Shown: positions 8,439 to 17,685, counted from the first letter of the stretch. The stretch: DNA of 64,000 bases from Sphingobacterium tenebrionis (GCF_037126265.1 NZ_JAYLLN010000020.1:1-64000), one strand, 5' to 3'. The notes: generated by a model not told the origin, from the letters alone. A program made the numbers and translations.

Positions 8439-10433
8439 ATGAAAATGATTAGACTAGTCGCTGTTCTTGCGACGGTTGGATGGAGCAACATGATTCATGC
8501 CCAAGACTTATTGAAAAAGGTTCCTGAGGAAGCTCAAGTAGTCATGGCGATGAATGGAAAGGCTTTTTTTAAGCACGTGGATGCAGCTGAAGTGAATAAG
8601 ATCTTCCAGAATATAGGGTTCTTTGATAATGTTTTCGGAAAAAAGAATAAGATAAGTAAGGAGAACATCCAAGAATTGGGTCTTGACCTGAATTCCAAGG
8701 CCTATATCCATGCCCAGATCACGGATAGTGTTCAATACATCGGGGCATTGTTTCCAATAGCCAATGTAGCGCAATTAGAAGAGGTCCTGCCTAAAGATAA
8801 AAAAATACAGACGGTAGATGGCCTGAAAACCATGTATACCTCAGACGGTACATTAAGGATGTCCTGGGATGACAATACCCTTTATTTTCTGGGTGCTGTC
8901 CCTATGTTCAATTATTTTAATAAGGAGGAGATCAGAACAAGATACGGCCTAAAGGAAGATCCTAAATATAATTATGATGATGCAGCAGCAGCAACTACCG
9001 TGGAAGCTTACCCAGATACGGTTTATGTAGATACGACTATTACTGCGGTCGAAGTTCCACCGGTTAAGCAAGGTGAAATCAAAGAGGTTGAATTCGAAGA
9101 AGGAGAAGAATTTATAGTTCCGCCGGCTTCTCCTCCAGCTAAAGGAACTGAAATAGAAGAGGATGAATATGCTTATGTAGATTCGGTTTTGGAACGTGAT
9201 GAATATCAGGATGATTATTATAAGGTGTATGCCGAAGTATCTCAGCATAATGATTCCGTAAAGAATGTCTTGATGGCTCAATGGGTCAACCAAAGATTTA
9301 CGCAAATATTGGACGGTAAGATAGGTTATAGCAAGTCAAAAACTTTCTCCAGAATGAAGGATAATGAATTGATGCGTTTAGAAATGAAGAACTTTAATGA
9401 ATTCTATAGTCTATATTATCCAATGGATCTATTTTACGGAACATTTGGTGCTAAGCCAATTTTCGATTATGGCTATGAATCTTTAGCAGGAAGTTTGATC
9501 GTTGATGGTCCTCAGTTGAAATTCGTAGGAGACCTTGGCCTGGACAAGGAAATGACGAAATATTTTAAGGATATCTATAAAAACAAGTTCAATCCTAAGT
9601 TTTTTGAATTTTTAGATCCAAATGCGTTGGGTTTTATTTCATTGAACATGAACTCGGAGGCTTACATCAAGCATATGCCAAGTCTGGTTAAAAAAGTATA
9701 TGGTAATATGGCAGGCGATAAGGTAGGTAATATCATCGATCTGTTTGCGACCATCGCTGATGTGACCTTGGATGAAAAAGCTCTTGGTAAAGTAATCAAA
9801 GGCGATAATCTATTCGTTGTGAATGGTGTAACCAAACAAGAGGTGAAATATAAGGATTACCAATACGATGATGATTATAATTATACCGAGGTAGAGCGCA
9901 CGAAAATGGAAACTTTGCCTCAATTTATATGGATGTTCTCTTCGGATGATACCCGTATTTTTGAAAAGATTATCAATGTAGGTAAATCGGAAAATTCCAT
10001 TGAAGACCATGGTGGTATTTTTGAATTAAAAATAAACGACAGATCGGGCATAAAACCCTATTTATTAATTGATAAAGGAATAGTATTTTTATCCAATGAT
10101 TTACAGAAATTGAAGGATATCAAATCCAAAACTTTCCGCGGGAAAGGCGATGCAAGTTTTGTTTCCTTTGTGAAGAATAACCCAGTTTCCCTGGTGTTCA
10201 ATGCAAAACAAGTTCCTTCATTGGTGAAGGAGTTGGACATTCCTATTCACCGGAATATAGAAGAAACGATCAATGAATTGTCGCAATATGGCAACCTTTA
10301 TTTTGTTTCTAAAAAAGTGAAAGGTAATAATGCAGGTTTTGAAATTGGGGTTGATTTCCCGAAAACCAAACCAAATGCGGTGAGTTTTATGGTGGATGCC
10401 ATCAATAAATTAACCTTGAAGTTTAAAGACTAA
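8439..10433 (+). CDS. Large exported protein, DUF4836-like
   Basis: A 664-residue protein with a cleavable signal peptide (ending near IHAQ). The start, LLKKVPEEAQVVMAMNGKAFF, resembles the DUF4836-type 'P-E-DA-VV-x-N-K' opening in Bacteroidota exported proteins. Between about residues 170 and 265 is a very acidic, low-complexity insert rich in Asp, Glu, Tyr and Pro, which looks like a flexible linker. C-terminal parts (such as GIFELKINDRSGIKPYLLIDKG) look beta-rich. Function unknown. It sits in an apparent three-gene operon with the lipoprotein upstream and a protein of similar opening downstream (gap 4 nt). Confidence 0.72.
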   Translation: MKMIRLVAVLATVGWSNMIHAQDLLKKVPEEAQVVMAMNGKAFFKHVDAAEVNKIFQNIGFFDNVFGKKNKISKENIQELGLDLNSKAYIHAQITDSVQYIGALFPIANVAQLEEVLPKDKKIQTVDGLKTMYTSDGTLRMSWDDNTLYFLGAVPMFNYFNKEEIRTRYGLKEDPKYNYDDAAAATTVEAYPDTVYVDTTITAVEVPPVKQGEIKEVEFEEGEEFIVPPASPPAKGTEIEEDEYAYVDSVLERDEYQDDYYKVYAEVSQHNDSVKNVLMAQWVNQRFTQILDGKIGYSKSKTFSRMKDNELMRLEMKNFNEFYSLYYPMDLFYGTFGAKPIFDYGYESLAGSLIVDGPQLKFVGDLGLDKEMTKYFKDIYKNKFNPKFFEFLDPNALGFISLNMNSEAYIKHMPSLVKKVYGNMAGDKVGNIIDLFATIADVTLDEKALGKVIKGDNLFVVNGVTKQEVKYKDYQYDDDYNYTEVERTKMETLPQFIWMFSSDDTRIFEKIINVGKSENSIEDHGGIFELKINDRSGIKPYLLIDKGIVFLSNDLQKLKDIKSKTFRGKGDASFVSFVKNNPVSLVFNAKQVPSLVKELDIPIHRNIEETINELSQYGNLYFVSKKVKGNNAGFEIGVDFPKTKPNAVSFMVDAINKLTLKFKD

Positions 10434-10437
10434 TTCC

Positions 10438-11763
10438 ATGCGAATTTTAAAAAAGATACTTTATGTTATTTTAGGACTTATGGTGGTTATCGCCATAAGT
10501 CTTTTTGTATTAAGAACCATTAGGGCCAATCAGGCGGATAAGATCAGGATTCCGAAAGATTCTCAGGCCATGCTCCATATCAAAGTGGATAACCTTTTGC
10601 TAAAGATGGGAAGTAACTCTTTGATGAATTGGAATGCTTATTATGGTTCGAAAGGAAAAGATAGCACTTCTGCTGATAAAGTGAAAATATGGGGTATGGG
10701 GATTGATGTTCCTGGGCATCTCTACTTCTTTTCCTTGCCTGAGAGAGAATCAACGTATTACACCATTTTAAGGGTTTCTAATTTTGCCAAGGCAAAACAG
10801 TTTTTAACAGATAAATTAGGCATGGAGGCACAGCAAGGATTGTCTGCTTCCAATGAATTGTTTTTCACCAAAGGCGATCTGCGTATTTTATTGTCGGATA
10901 CCAAGCTAGTCGTAGGGTTAGGGAAAGAAAATCAAGGAAATCTGGAACCTATGAAAGCTTTACTGCAAGATGATCAACAGGATTGGGTAAATGCAAAGGA
11001 ACGATTTGATGCAAAGAGAAACAGTAACCTGGGCGATATGACCTGGCAAGGAGAGGGGAAGAATTACCTTAGTCTCAAATTCTCTGCTGGTACAGCAACC
11101 TTGACCGGAACATTAGCTTCCGATTCCTATCGGTTTCCGAAGGCTACCAAAAAGTTGAAGACTGATTCGCACGATTCCTTATTGGTGCATTTGGAAATCA
11201 ATAATGATTTAGGTGCCATGGTTAATTTGAATAACTTATTGAGCGATTCAACCAGCAGTACACCGTTGGATAGCATTTCAAACTATCTAGGGAATTATTT
11301 GAGCTTACGGATATCCAACAAGGAAATCACACAGGTAGATTCGATAGTCAGCTATGATTATGATGATAATTTTGAAATGATCGAAAAGAAGACCTTAAAT
11401 GAAACTCAGGTTCCGGATATCCATTTAAACATCATGGGATCACCACATTTACTATCCTTAGTTCCTGAAAAGATATTCTATAAATTCCATAAATCGGAAC
11501 ATGCTGGTCTTTTAAATTTAACTACAGCTGGACAGCAGCAAGGCCAGGAGGAAACATTAGTGCCATCTGACCGGGTTTTCCATTTTTATTATAAGAACAG
11601 TCCATTGATCGGAAAATACTTTGCTTTCGTGCCGAGTTATGAAAAACTGGATTACCTGGAGATAAACGGAAAATCCTCACAACCCACTGAAATCAATTTG
11701 ATTGGGCGAATTCATTTTAAGAATCAAGATCTGAATAGCTTCTTTCAACTCATTAATTTTTAA
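10438..11763 (+). CDS. Membrane-anchored protein of unknown function
   Basis: 441 residues with one N-terminal membrane segment (about residues 7-25) and an extracytoplasmic remainder. The segment IPKDSQAMLHIKVDNLLLKMG parallels the start of the mature upstream protein (PEEAQVVMAMNGKAFF), so the two may be distant paralogs. No catalytic motif is visible. The start lies 4 nt after the preceding stop codon, so translation is probably coupled. Confidence 0.7.
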   Translation: MRILKKILYVILGLMVVIAISLFVLRTIRANQADKIRIPKDSQAMLHIKVDNLLLKMGSNSLMNWNAYYGSKGKDSTSADKVKIWGMGIDVPGHLYFFSLPERESTYYTILRVSNFAKAKQFLTDKLGMEAQQGLSASNELFFTKGDLRILLSDTKLVVGLGKENQGNLEPMKALLQDDQQDWVNAKERFDAKRNSNLGDMTWQGEGKNYLSLKFSAGTATLTGTLASDSYRFPKATKKLKTDSHDSLLVHLEINNDLGAMVNLNNLLSDSTSSTPLDSISNYLGNYLSLRISNKEITQVDSIVSYDYDDNFEMIEKKTLNETQVPDIHLNIMGSPHLLSLVPEKIFYKFHKSEHAGLLNLTTAGQQQGQEETLVPSDRVFHFYYKNSPLIGKYFAFVPSYEKLDYLEINGKSSQPTEINLIGRIHFKNQDLNSFFQLINF

Positions 11764-11825
11764 ATAGAATTGACTTTTGGCTTAGTATTTGGTCTAACAC
11801 CTATAGAAACAAGAAATAATAAGAT

Positions 11826-12053
11826 ATGAAGAGATTAATGGGATTAATTCTAATAGCGGTGATGGCCTTCAGTGTAAGCTCTTGTTATGTGAGTGATCAT
11901 CGCCGTGGTCATGTTCCTCCAGGACAAGCGAAGAAACGTTATGGTGGTAAATCTGCTAAACGTTATGCCCCTGGACAGCAAAAGAAGAAATACAAAAACA
12001 ATAAGGGTAATAATAAACCTTACAAACGTCATGATGTGTACTGGCCGAATTAA
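11826..12053 (+). CDS. Small basic lipoprotein
   Basis: 75 residues: a lipoprotein signal ending VSSC at about residue 20, then a strongly basic tail with two related motifs, HVPPGQAKKRYGGKSAK and YAPGQQKKKYK. Small lipoproteins with a conserved HVPPGQAKK motif occur widely in Bacteroidota, and I know no established function. The basic tail suggests binding to a negatively charged partner such as DNA or lipopolysaccharide; that is a guess from charge only. Confidence 0.75.
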   Translation: MKRLMGLILIAVMAFSVSSCYVSDHRRGHVPPGQAKKRYGGKSAKRYAPGQQKKKYKNNKGNNKPYKRHDVYWPN

Positions 12054-12073
12054 GGTTGGTATTCGAACATAAA

Positions 12074-12110
12074 AAAAGTCGCTTCATTTGAAGCGACTTT
12101 TATTTTTTTA
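12074..12110. terminator. Bidirectional terminator
   Basis: The stem GTCGCTTCA/TGAAGCGAC is flanked by an A run on the left and a T run on the right, so it can stop transcription from both the small lipoprotein gene (+) and rplI (-). Confidence 0.85.
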
Positions 12111-12120
12111 TCCGTAAAGC

Positions 12121-12564
12121 TTATTCTGCTACTACTTCGAAAGGAACTTGAACTTTAACCTCTTTGTGAAGGTTTAAGTTAGCGATGTATTCGCCTAAAG
12201 TTTTAGGTTCAGTTTCGAAAGTGATGCGACGACGGTCAACATCGTAACCTTGCGCTTTAAGAGCGTCAGCGATTTGGATGCTGTTCACTTTACCAAAGAT
12301 TTTACCAGTTTCACCAGCTTTAGCACCGATAGATAATTTTACCGATTCTAATTTACCAGCTAATTCCGTAGCATCTTTCTTGATTTTATCTTGTTTGAAC
12401 TGAGCTTGTTTAATGTTCTCAGCTAATACTTTTTTTGCAGATGATGTTGCCAATACTGCAAATCCTTGAGGAATTAAGTAGTTACGGCCGAAACCTGGTT
12501 TTACTACTACGATATCGTCTTTCTCTCCAAGGTGTTTAACATCTTGTCTTAATATAACTTCCAT
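12121..12564 (-). CDS. rplI: 50S ribosomal protein L9
   Basis: 147 residues matching bL9 from end to end: the N-terminal RNA-binding domain (MEVILRQDVKHLGEKDDIVVVKPGFGRNYLIP, split here by the conserved G-x-G-RN-LIP motif), the long central helix (residues about 40-75) and a C-terminal domain with GKIFGKVNSIQIADAL. It is the last gene of the rpsF-rpsR-rplI operon, 13 nt after rpsR. Confidence 0.98.
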   Translation of the reverse strand: MEVILRQDVKHLGEKDDIVVVKPGFGRNYLIPQGFAVLATSSAKKVLAENIKQAQFKQDKIKKDATELAGKLESVKLSIGAKAGETGKIFGKVNSIQIADALKAQGYDVDRRRITFETEPKTLGEYIANLNLHKEVKVQVPFEVVAE

Positions 12565-12577
12565 TATCGTATCCTCC

Positions 12578-12841
12578 TTATTTTAATGAATCAGTTACGT
12601 AAGGTAATAGTCCGATGATACGCGCACGTTTCACCGCTTGAGCTACTTTACGTTGAAATTTCAATGATGTACCTGTTAATCGACGAGGTAAGATTTTACC
12701 TTGATCATTAACGAACTTCAATAAGAAGTTAGCGTCTTTGTAATCGATGTATTTAATACCGTTCTTTCTGAAACGACAGTATTTTTTACGGTTGTCCTCT
12801 ACTTTAGGGGCTGTTACGTACTGGATATTTTCGTTTGCCAT
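12578..12841 (-). CDS. rpsR: 30S ribosomal protein S18
   Basis: 87 residues with the bS18 core: YCRFRKNGIKYIDYKD, then KILPRRLTG and the basic helix FQRKVAQAVKRARIIGLLPY. S18 heterodimerises with S6 on the small-subunit platform, and the rpsF gene directly upstream overlaps it by one base. Confidence 0.98.
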   Translation of the reverse strand: MANENIQYVTAPKVEDNRKKYCRFRKNGIKYIDYKDANFLLKFVNDQGKILPRRLTGTSLKFQRKVAQAVKRARIIGLLPYVTDSLK

Positions 12842-13209
12842 TAGTTTGCTGCCTCCTCAGTTTTAGTTTCTACTTTCTTGTTGAATGCTCCGCTACGTTT
12901 TTTCTCGTTGTAAGCAACTGCATGCTTGTCAAGAGAGATAGTTAAGAAACGCATCACACGCTCATCACGTTTGTAGTCAACCTCTAATTTTTTGATTAAT
13001 TCACCTGGAGCCTTGAATTCAGTTAAGTGATAGAACCCAGTTGTTTTTTTCTGGATCGGATACGCTAATTTTCTCAAACCCCAATTATCTTCAGCGATAA
13101 TTTCGGCTCCGCCTTCTACTAAGATGTCTTTGAATTTAGTGATTACTTCTTTCGCAGCATCTTCTGAAAGCAACGGGGTAAGAATGATTACAGATTCGTA
13201 CTGTTGCAT
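12841..13209 (-). CDS. rpsF: 30S ribosomal protein S6
   Basis: 122 residues with the bS6 ferredoxin-like fold signature: YESVIILTPLL at the start, GLRKLAYPIQKKTTGFYHL in the middle and the RDERVMRFLTISLDKHA strand. The C-terminal tail (about residues 105-122) is charged and variable as usual. First gene of the rpsF-rpsR-rplI operon, with a good promoter 54-84 nt upstream. Confidence 0.98.
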   Translation of the reverse strand: MQQYESVIILTPLLSEDAAKEVITKFKDILVEGGAEIIAEDNWGLRKLAYPIQKKTTGFYHLTEFKAPGELIKKLEVDYKRDERVMRFLTISLDKHAVAYNEKKRSGAFNKKVETKTEEAAN

Positions 13210-13262
13210 TGTTTAAATAATTATGTTAATGAATTCTTGCCGTAGTTATTTTAACGGACGTG

Positions 13263-13293
13263 CAAAAATAGGTAAATGTTTGTAAATAGGCAA
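13263..13293 (-). promoter_or_regulatory. Bacteroidota-type promoter of the rpsF operon
   Basis: Read on the minus strand: a TTG -33 element (13293-13291), a 20-nt spacer and the -7 element TATTTTTG, an exact TAnnTTTG match (13270-13263). It is placed to give a leader of about 45-50 nt ahead of rpsF. Confidence 0.6.
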
Positions 13294-13462
13294 GTAAAGA
13301 TTTCTTTTTTATGATATTTATGTTAAAAATAGATGTTGTAAACAGCTATGTAGTTGTTCGGTTACAATTCTAATTAAACCAATTTCAATTCCTTGGCACA
13401 AGACCAATACTTTCGCACTTTTGCCATAGATAATTAGTAATAATATTTCGGACATTAAAATA

Positions 13463-13582
13463 GTGGTTGAATTGAGTTTGATAAAAAAGTTGCCTTGGTG
13501 GGCAAAGATTTCATTTTCTGTAGGAGCGGGGATTGTATTAGGATGTTTGATCGGAGAAGTTATTTACCAATCCTTACTATAA
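13463..13582 (+). CDS. Possible very small single-TM protein
   Basis: A 39-residue frame starting GTG at 13463 (a TTG start at 13478 would give 34). It begins with basic residues (LIKKLPWWAKIS), followed by a glycine-rich membrane helix (FSVGAGIVLGCLIGEVIY), the normal positive-inside pattern of a small inner-membrane protein. A terminator follows at 13662. It is in an otherwise empty 590-nt gap between the ribosomal operon and an aminotransferase. No homolog is recognised and coding status is unproven. Confidence 0.35.
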   Translation: MVELSLIKKLPWWAKISFSVGAGIVLGCLIGEVIYQSLL

Positions 13583-13661
13583 TAGCATAATCTAAACATG
13601 GTCAACATGTTTATTAATTATAGTTTTTTATTATCTTATATTTATTTTAGTTGGTTAGTAT

Positions 13662-13688
13662 AAAGCTCGACTTTGCAGTCGAGCTTTT
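13662..13688 (+). terminator. Terminator hairpin in the rpsF/aminotransferase gap
   Basis: A 10-bp stem AAAGCTCGAC / GTCGAGCTTT with a 6-nt loop and a T run to the right. It follows the small frame at 13463-13582, which supports transcription of that region on the plus strand, and also works as a barrier ahead of the convergent aminotransferase. Confidence 0.75.
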
Positions 13689-13723
13689 ATATTTTCAAAG
13701 TATCCTCGTCAATGTGACTATCT

Positions 13724-13797
13724 CGTCATTACGACTATCTCGTCATTGCGAGGAACTTTCCACGTCATTGCGAGGAGGTACGACGAAGCAATCTTCC
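13724..13797. repeat. Mosaic palindromic repeat, copy 2 (partial)
   Basis: Three stacked left-arm pieces (CGTCATTACG, CGTCATTGCGAGGAAC, CGTCATTGCGAGGAGGTACGACGAAGCAATC) without the matching right arm. It abuts the stop codon of the aminotransferase on the opposite strand. Confidence 0.75.
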
Positions 13798-13798
13798 T

Positions 13799-15004
13799 TT
13801 ACACCAACTTCCCTAAAGCTTCCTTAATCCTCTTTAACGCTTCAATTAAATTCTCATCGGATGCCGCATAAGAAAGACGGATATAATTATTATTCCCAAA
13901 AGAATCTCCACCTACAGTAGCCACATGACCATAGTTCAAAAGATACAAGGCAAGATCCGCAGAATCCTTAATCACATTTCCATCAGGATCATGCTTTCCG
14001 AAAAAAGAACTGATTTCCGGGAAGAAATAGAACGCGCCATCAGGAAGGTTCGTTTTCACACCTGGGATATCATTCAACAAATCATAAACCAATTGACGAC
14101 GACGTGCAAAAGCCTCTTTCATCTGATTTACCGAATCCAATCCTTGTTCGTAAGCTGCGATTCCTGCGCGTTGTGAGATAGAGCAAGTTCCTGAAGTAGT
14201 CTGTCCTTGCATCTTATCATTGGCTGCTGCGATTTCTTTGTTTGCAGCGATATAGCCCAAGCGCCAGCCGGTCATCGCAAATGCTTTCGAAAAACCATTT
14301 ACAATGATCACCCTGTCTTTTACAGAAGGAAATTGCGCGATGGACTCATGCTGGTCCACAAAATTGATATGCTCATAGATCTCATCAGAGATGATGAAGA
14401 TCTGTGGATGTTTTTCAAATACTTTTACCAATGCCGCCAATTCATCCTTTGAATAAACGGATCCAGTAGGATTACAAGGAGAGGAGAACATGAACACCTT
14501 ACTTTTTGGAGTAATGGCAGCTTCTAATTGTTCCGGAGTGATCTTAAAATCTGCATCGATTTCAGTATCGATGAAAACGGATTTACCCTCTGCCAAAGTC
14601 ACCATTTCAGAGTAGGAAACCCAATAAGGTGTAGGGATGATCACTTCGTCTCCGGGATTTACCAAGGTCAACAATACATTGGAAAGAGACTGCTTAGCAC
14701 CAGTTGAAACCACAATCTGGGAAATGTCATAATCTAAACCATTTTCGGTCTTTAGCTTATTGACGATAGCCTGACGTAAATCAGGATAACCTGGTACAGG
14801 TGAATAGCGGGTATAGTTTTCGTCCAACGCCTTCTTAGCAGCATCTTTTACATGCTCTGGCGTGTTGAAATCCGGTTCACCGACACTAAGACTGATAACG
14901 TTGATACCTTTGGCCGCTAATTCACGACCTAATTTCGTCATTTTTAAAGTTGCTGATTCAGAAAGGTTGTTTATTCTTTCCGATAAATAGGATGTTGTAC
15001 TCAT
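13799..15004 (-). CDS. Class I pyridoxal-phosphate aminotransferase (aspartate aminotransferase type)
   Basis: 401 residues of the type-Ib aspartate aminotransferase group: the GEPDFNTPEHVK opening, YTRYSPVPGYPDLR, the CNPTGSVYS loop, SDEIYE, and the PLP-binding Lys240 in NGFSKAFAMTGWRLGY. The enzyme exchanges amino groups between aspartate (or aromatic or branched substrates in relatives) and 2-oxoglutarate; substrate range cannot be fixed by eye. Monocistronic, divergent from the transporter downstream on the plus strand. Confidence 0.93.
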   Translation of the reverse strand: MSTTSYLSERINNLSESATLKMTKLGRELAAKGINVISLSVGEPDFNTPEHVKDAAKKALDENYTRYSPVPGYPDLRQAIVNKLKTENGLDYDISQIVVSTGAKQSLSNVLLTLVNPGDEVIIPTPYWVSYSEMVTLAEGKSVFIDTEIDADFKITPEQLEAAITPKSKVFMFSSPCNPTGSVYSKDELAALVKVFEKHPQIFIISDEIYEHINFVDQHESIAQFPSVKDRVIIVNGFSKAFAMTGWRLGYIAANKEIAAANDKMQGQTTSGTCSISQRAGIAAYEQGLDSVNQMKEAFARRRQLVYDLLNDIPGVKTNLPDGAFYFFPEISSFFGKHDPDGNVIKDSADLALYLLNYGHVATVGGDSFGNNNYIRLSYAASDENLIEALKRIKEALGKLV

Positions 15005-15137
15005 GATATTGCAAATATATTATATACAATTTATTAATGATACGAAAAATGTAAGAATTTCAGTTCTCTGCTGTAACATTTTAAAAAATCAGCGGAAATA
15101 AGCCTTTGCTGAAATTTATGATAGCTTTGTATCTGAT

Positions 15138-16127
15138 ATGCGAAATCGACTGAAATGGAAATTGGATGGGTTTATTGTTGCTTTAATAGCCATGATCATC
15201 CTTGCGTATATATACCCAGATCTAGTGGAAATAGGGAATGGGCGATTCATTTCCGTGCTAAGCAGCGTAGGTATCGCATTGGTCTTTTTCTTTTACGGAT
15301 TGAAACTTAGCTTTTCGGAAATAAAGGCTGGTATGAAGAATTGGAAACTCCATATTTCGGTACAGCTGTTTACTTTTATCTTATTTCCGGTCTTGGTGCT
15401 TTTGTTTCGCCCTTTTGTCCAGACAGAAACGCAAGAACAATTTTGGTTATCCTTTTATTTTTTAGCTGCTTTGCCCTCTACGGTTACTTCTTCCGTAGTA
15501 ATGGTTGCTATTGCTAAAGGTAATATTCCAGCGGCTATTTTTAATGCGAGCATTTCCGGATTGATTGGGGTATTGATGACACCATTACTTATGCACTTCT
15601 TTCTAGAAGTAACCGAAGTCAATATGTTTGCTGAATTGTACTTAGGTTTATTACTTGAAGTGATACTTCCAGTTATTTTGGGCTTATTTTTGCAAAAATA
15701 TTGGGGAAATTGGGCGCATAAATATGGAAAATCCTTAACCAAGTTTGATAAGGCCGTTGTGTTGTTGATCGTTTATAATAGTTTTTCTGAATCCTTTATC
15801 TCCGATGTATTTCATGCGATAGGGACTTCCTACTTGTTAAGTTTATTTGCTGGAGTAATCCTACTGTTTTTCATTTCCTATGGGCTCATATTTTTGATCC
15901 TTAAGTTTGTGCTAAAATTTAATCGTGAAGATCGGATTACCGGATTGTTCTGCGGATCTAAAAAGTCCTTGACCCATGGTAGTGTTTTTGCCAAATTTAT
16001 CTTCGCAAATAATCCCAAATTGGGATTGTATTTTTTGCCGTTGATGGTCTATCATGCTTTCCAGATATTCGTTGTATCCATCATTGCCCAACGATTAGGA
16101 AAACAACATGAAGAAAAAGGATATTAA
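15138..16127 (+). CDS. Bile acid:sodium symporter-like transporter (SBF-like)
   Basis: 329 residues with about ten hydrophobic segments. The pattern FYGLKLSFSEIKAG in the second helix pair and FLAALPSTVTSSVVMVAIAKGN in the middle are hallmarks of the SBF-like (YfeH/P7) branch of the BASS superfamily. These carry organic anions with Na+; the substrate here is unknown. A TAGCTTTG word (15122-15129) matches the -7 consensus but would leave only a few nt of leader before the ATG. Confidence 0.88.
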   Translation: MRNRLKWKLDGFIVALIAMIILAYIYPDLVEIGNGRFISVLSSVGIALVFFFYGLKLSFSEIKAGMKNWKLHISVQLFTFILFPVLVLLFRPFVQTETQEQFWLSFYFLAALPSTVTSSVVMVAIAKGNIPAAIFNASISGLIGVLMTPLLMHFFLEVTEVNMFAELYLGLLLEVILPVILGLFLQKYWGNWAHKYGKSLTKFDKAVVLLIVYNSFSESFISDVFHAIGTSYLLSLFAGVILLFFISYGLIFLILKFVLKFNREDRITGLFCGSKKSLTHGSVFAKFIFANNPKLGLYFLPLMVYHAFQIFVVSIIAQRLGKQHEEKGY

Positions 16128-16143
16128 ACGTATATTTAATAAT

Positions 16144-16151
16144 TACATTTG
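16144..16151 (+). promoter_or_regulatory. Candidate -7 element for the cation efflux gene
   Basis: TACATTTG matches TAnnTTTG exactly and lies 21 nt before the start codon at 16173. No clear -33 TTG is seen at the expected distance. Confidence 0.4.
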
Positions 16152-16172
16152 CCCCTCTAAAAAATAAGAGCT

Positions 16173-17147
16173 ATGTCAAGACAAATGAGGTTAGTGTCGC
16201 TTTCTTTGGCAACAGGCATCCTGTTGATGCTGATAAAATTTGTAGCTTATTTTATCACAGGGTCTAATGCGATCTTTTCAGATGCTGCGGAAAGTATTGT
16301 CAACGTGGTAGCATCTGGTTTTGCATATTATAGTATCTATTTAGCATCTCAGCCTAAAGACCAGAACCATCCTTACGGACACGGAAAAGTGGAGTTCTTC
16401 TCTGTTTTCGTGGAAGGAGGGATGATTTTTATTGCCGGTAGTGTTATCCTCATCAAATCTATCTATAATATTTTCTTTCCAGAGTCTGTCAGCAATGTGG
16501 AGGAAGGGATCTACCTGATCTTGGCCACTTCCTTTATCAACTTAGGAGTTGGATTCTACCTCATGAAAAGAGGGAAGGCACTACGCTCGCTGACGATTGA
16601 AGCCGATGGTAAGCACCTGCAGGTGGATGCGATCAGCTCATTTGGATTGATAGCCGGCTTATTGATCATGAAATTTACCAACCAGGCTTGGATCGATATT
16701 GCCTTATCCATGTGTTTAGGTAGTTTTATTTTATTCAATGGGTATAAGCTACTTAGAAAATCTATATCAGGCCTGATGGATGAATCAGATACCGAAATTG
16801 TTCAGGAAGTGGTTGATGTATTGAACAAGAATAGACAGGAAAATTGGATCGATGTCCATAATCTCCGGGTGCAGCGTTATGGTCAAGAAATGCATATTGA
16901 TTGCCATTTAACATTGCCAAAATATTATACCTTGACAAAGGTTCATGATGTTATATCCGAATTTGATCAAGTTTTAAATGCTAACCTGGAATCAAAAACG
17001 GAATTCTTTATACATGCAGATCCTTGTATGCCGGAATGTTGCCATTATTGCCATGTAGAGAATTGCCCAATACGTTCGGAGGATTTCCGCAAGGAAATTG
17101 AGTGGAATGTCGATAATGTCACCAAAAATGTGAAGCATTTTGGATAA
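16173..17147 (+). CDS. Cation diffusion facilitator (CDF) metal efflux protein
   Basis: 324 residues with the CDF layout: six membrane helices, metal-site motif SDAAES in helix 2, HPYGHGKVE after helix 2, DAISS in helix 5, then a cytoplasmic domain (from about residue 210) with HIDCHLTLP. After the usual end is a tail with a Cys/His cluster (DPCMPECCHYCHVENCPIR: C-x3-CC-x2-C-x4-C). Transporters of this family export Zn2+, Fe2+, Mn2+ or similar ions in exchange for protons. The Cys tail probably binds metal as a regulatory site; that is inference. Confidence 0.92.
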   Translation: MSRQMRLVSLSLATGILLMLIKFVAYFITGSNAIFSDAAESIVNVVASGFAYYSIYLASQPKDQNHPYGHGKVEFFSVFVEGGMIFIAGSVILIKSIYNIFFPESVSNVEEGIYLILATSFINLGVGFYLMKRGKALRSLTIEADGKHLQVDAISSFGLIAGLLIMKFTNQAWIDIALSMCLGSFILFNGYKLLRKSISGLMDESDTEIVQEVVDVLNKNRQENWIDVHNLRVQRYGQEMHIDCHLTLPKYYTLTKVHDVISEFDQVLNANLESKTEFFIHADPCMPECCHYCHVENCPIRSEDFRKEIEWNVDNVTKNVKHFG

Positions 17148-17177
17148 ATTTTAATTTTTATAAACCAATACCAACAT

Positions 17178-17684
17178 ATGAAAAAGATAAGATTATTTAT
17201 TGTCCTATTTATGGGGATAAATCTGGCCTTCGCACAAAACCAAACACAAAAGGCAGCCATTAACAAAGTGATGGATGCATGGCATCTGGCGGCCTCCAAG
17301 GCCGATTTAAAAGCGTATTTTGACCTGATGGACAAAGAGTCCATCTTTATAGGCACGGATGCTACAGAACGCTGGAACAAGCAGGATTTCATGATCTGGG
17401 CCAAACCTTATTTTGATAAAGGGAAAGCTTGGTCCTTCACTTCTTTGGAAAGACATATCACTTTTTCTGCCGATGGTAAAACAGCATGGCTAGATGAATT
17501 GTTAAATACACAGATGAAGATCTGTCGGGGATCAGGCGTCTTGGAAAAGAAGAATGGAAAATGGTTGATCAAACATTATGTTTTGTCCATGACTGTTCCA
17601 AATGATTTAGTCGATACCTTGGTCCCATTAAAAACTCCGGCAGAGAATAAAATAATTGATAGTTTAACATCAAAAAACAAATAG
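17178..17684 (+). CDS. Exported NTF2-like (SnoaL_3/DUF4440-type) protein
   Basis: 168 residues: signal peptide (ending FAQ near residue 20) and a SnoaL-like cone domain, with AINKVMDAWHLAASKADLKAYFDLM, FIGTDATERW and the late WLIKHYVLSMTVPND strand. These folds hold small ligands; no catalytic set is assignable. It is first of three tightly spaced genes (next start 2 nt after its stop). Confidence 0.85.
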   Translation: MKKIRLFIVLFMGINLAFAQNQTQKAAINKVMDAWHLAASKADLKAYFDLMDKESIFIGTDATERWNKQDFMIWAKPYFDKGKAWSFTSLERHITFSADGKTAWLDELLNTQMKICRGSGVLEKKNGKWLIKHYVLSMTVPNDLVDTLVPLKTPAENKIIDSLTSKNK

Positions 17685-17685
17685 T

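Noticed and set aside
8949..9305. Antisense open frame rich in Ile/Phe
   Set aside because: It is the shadow of the acidic low-complexity segment of the large exported protein.
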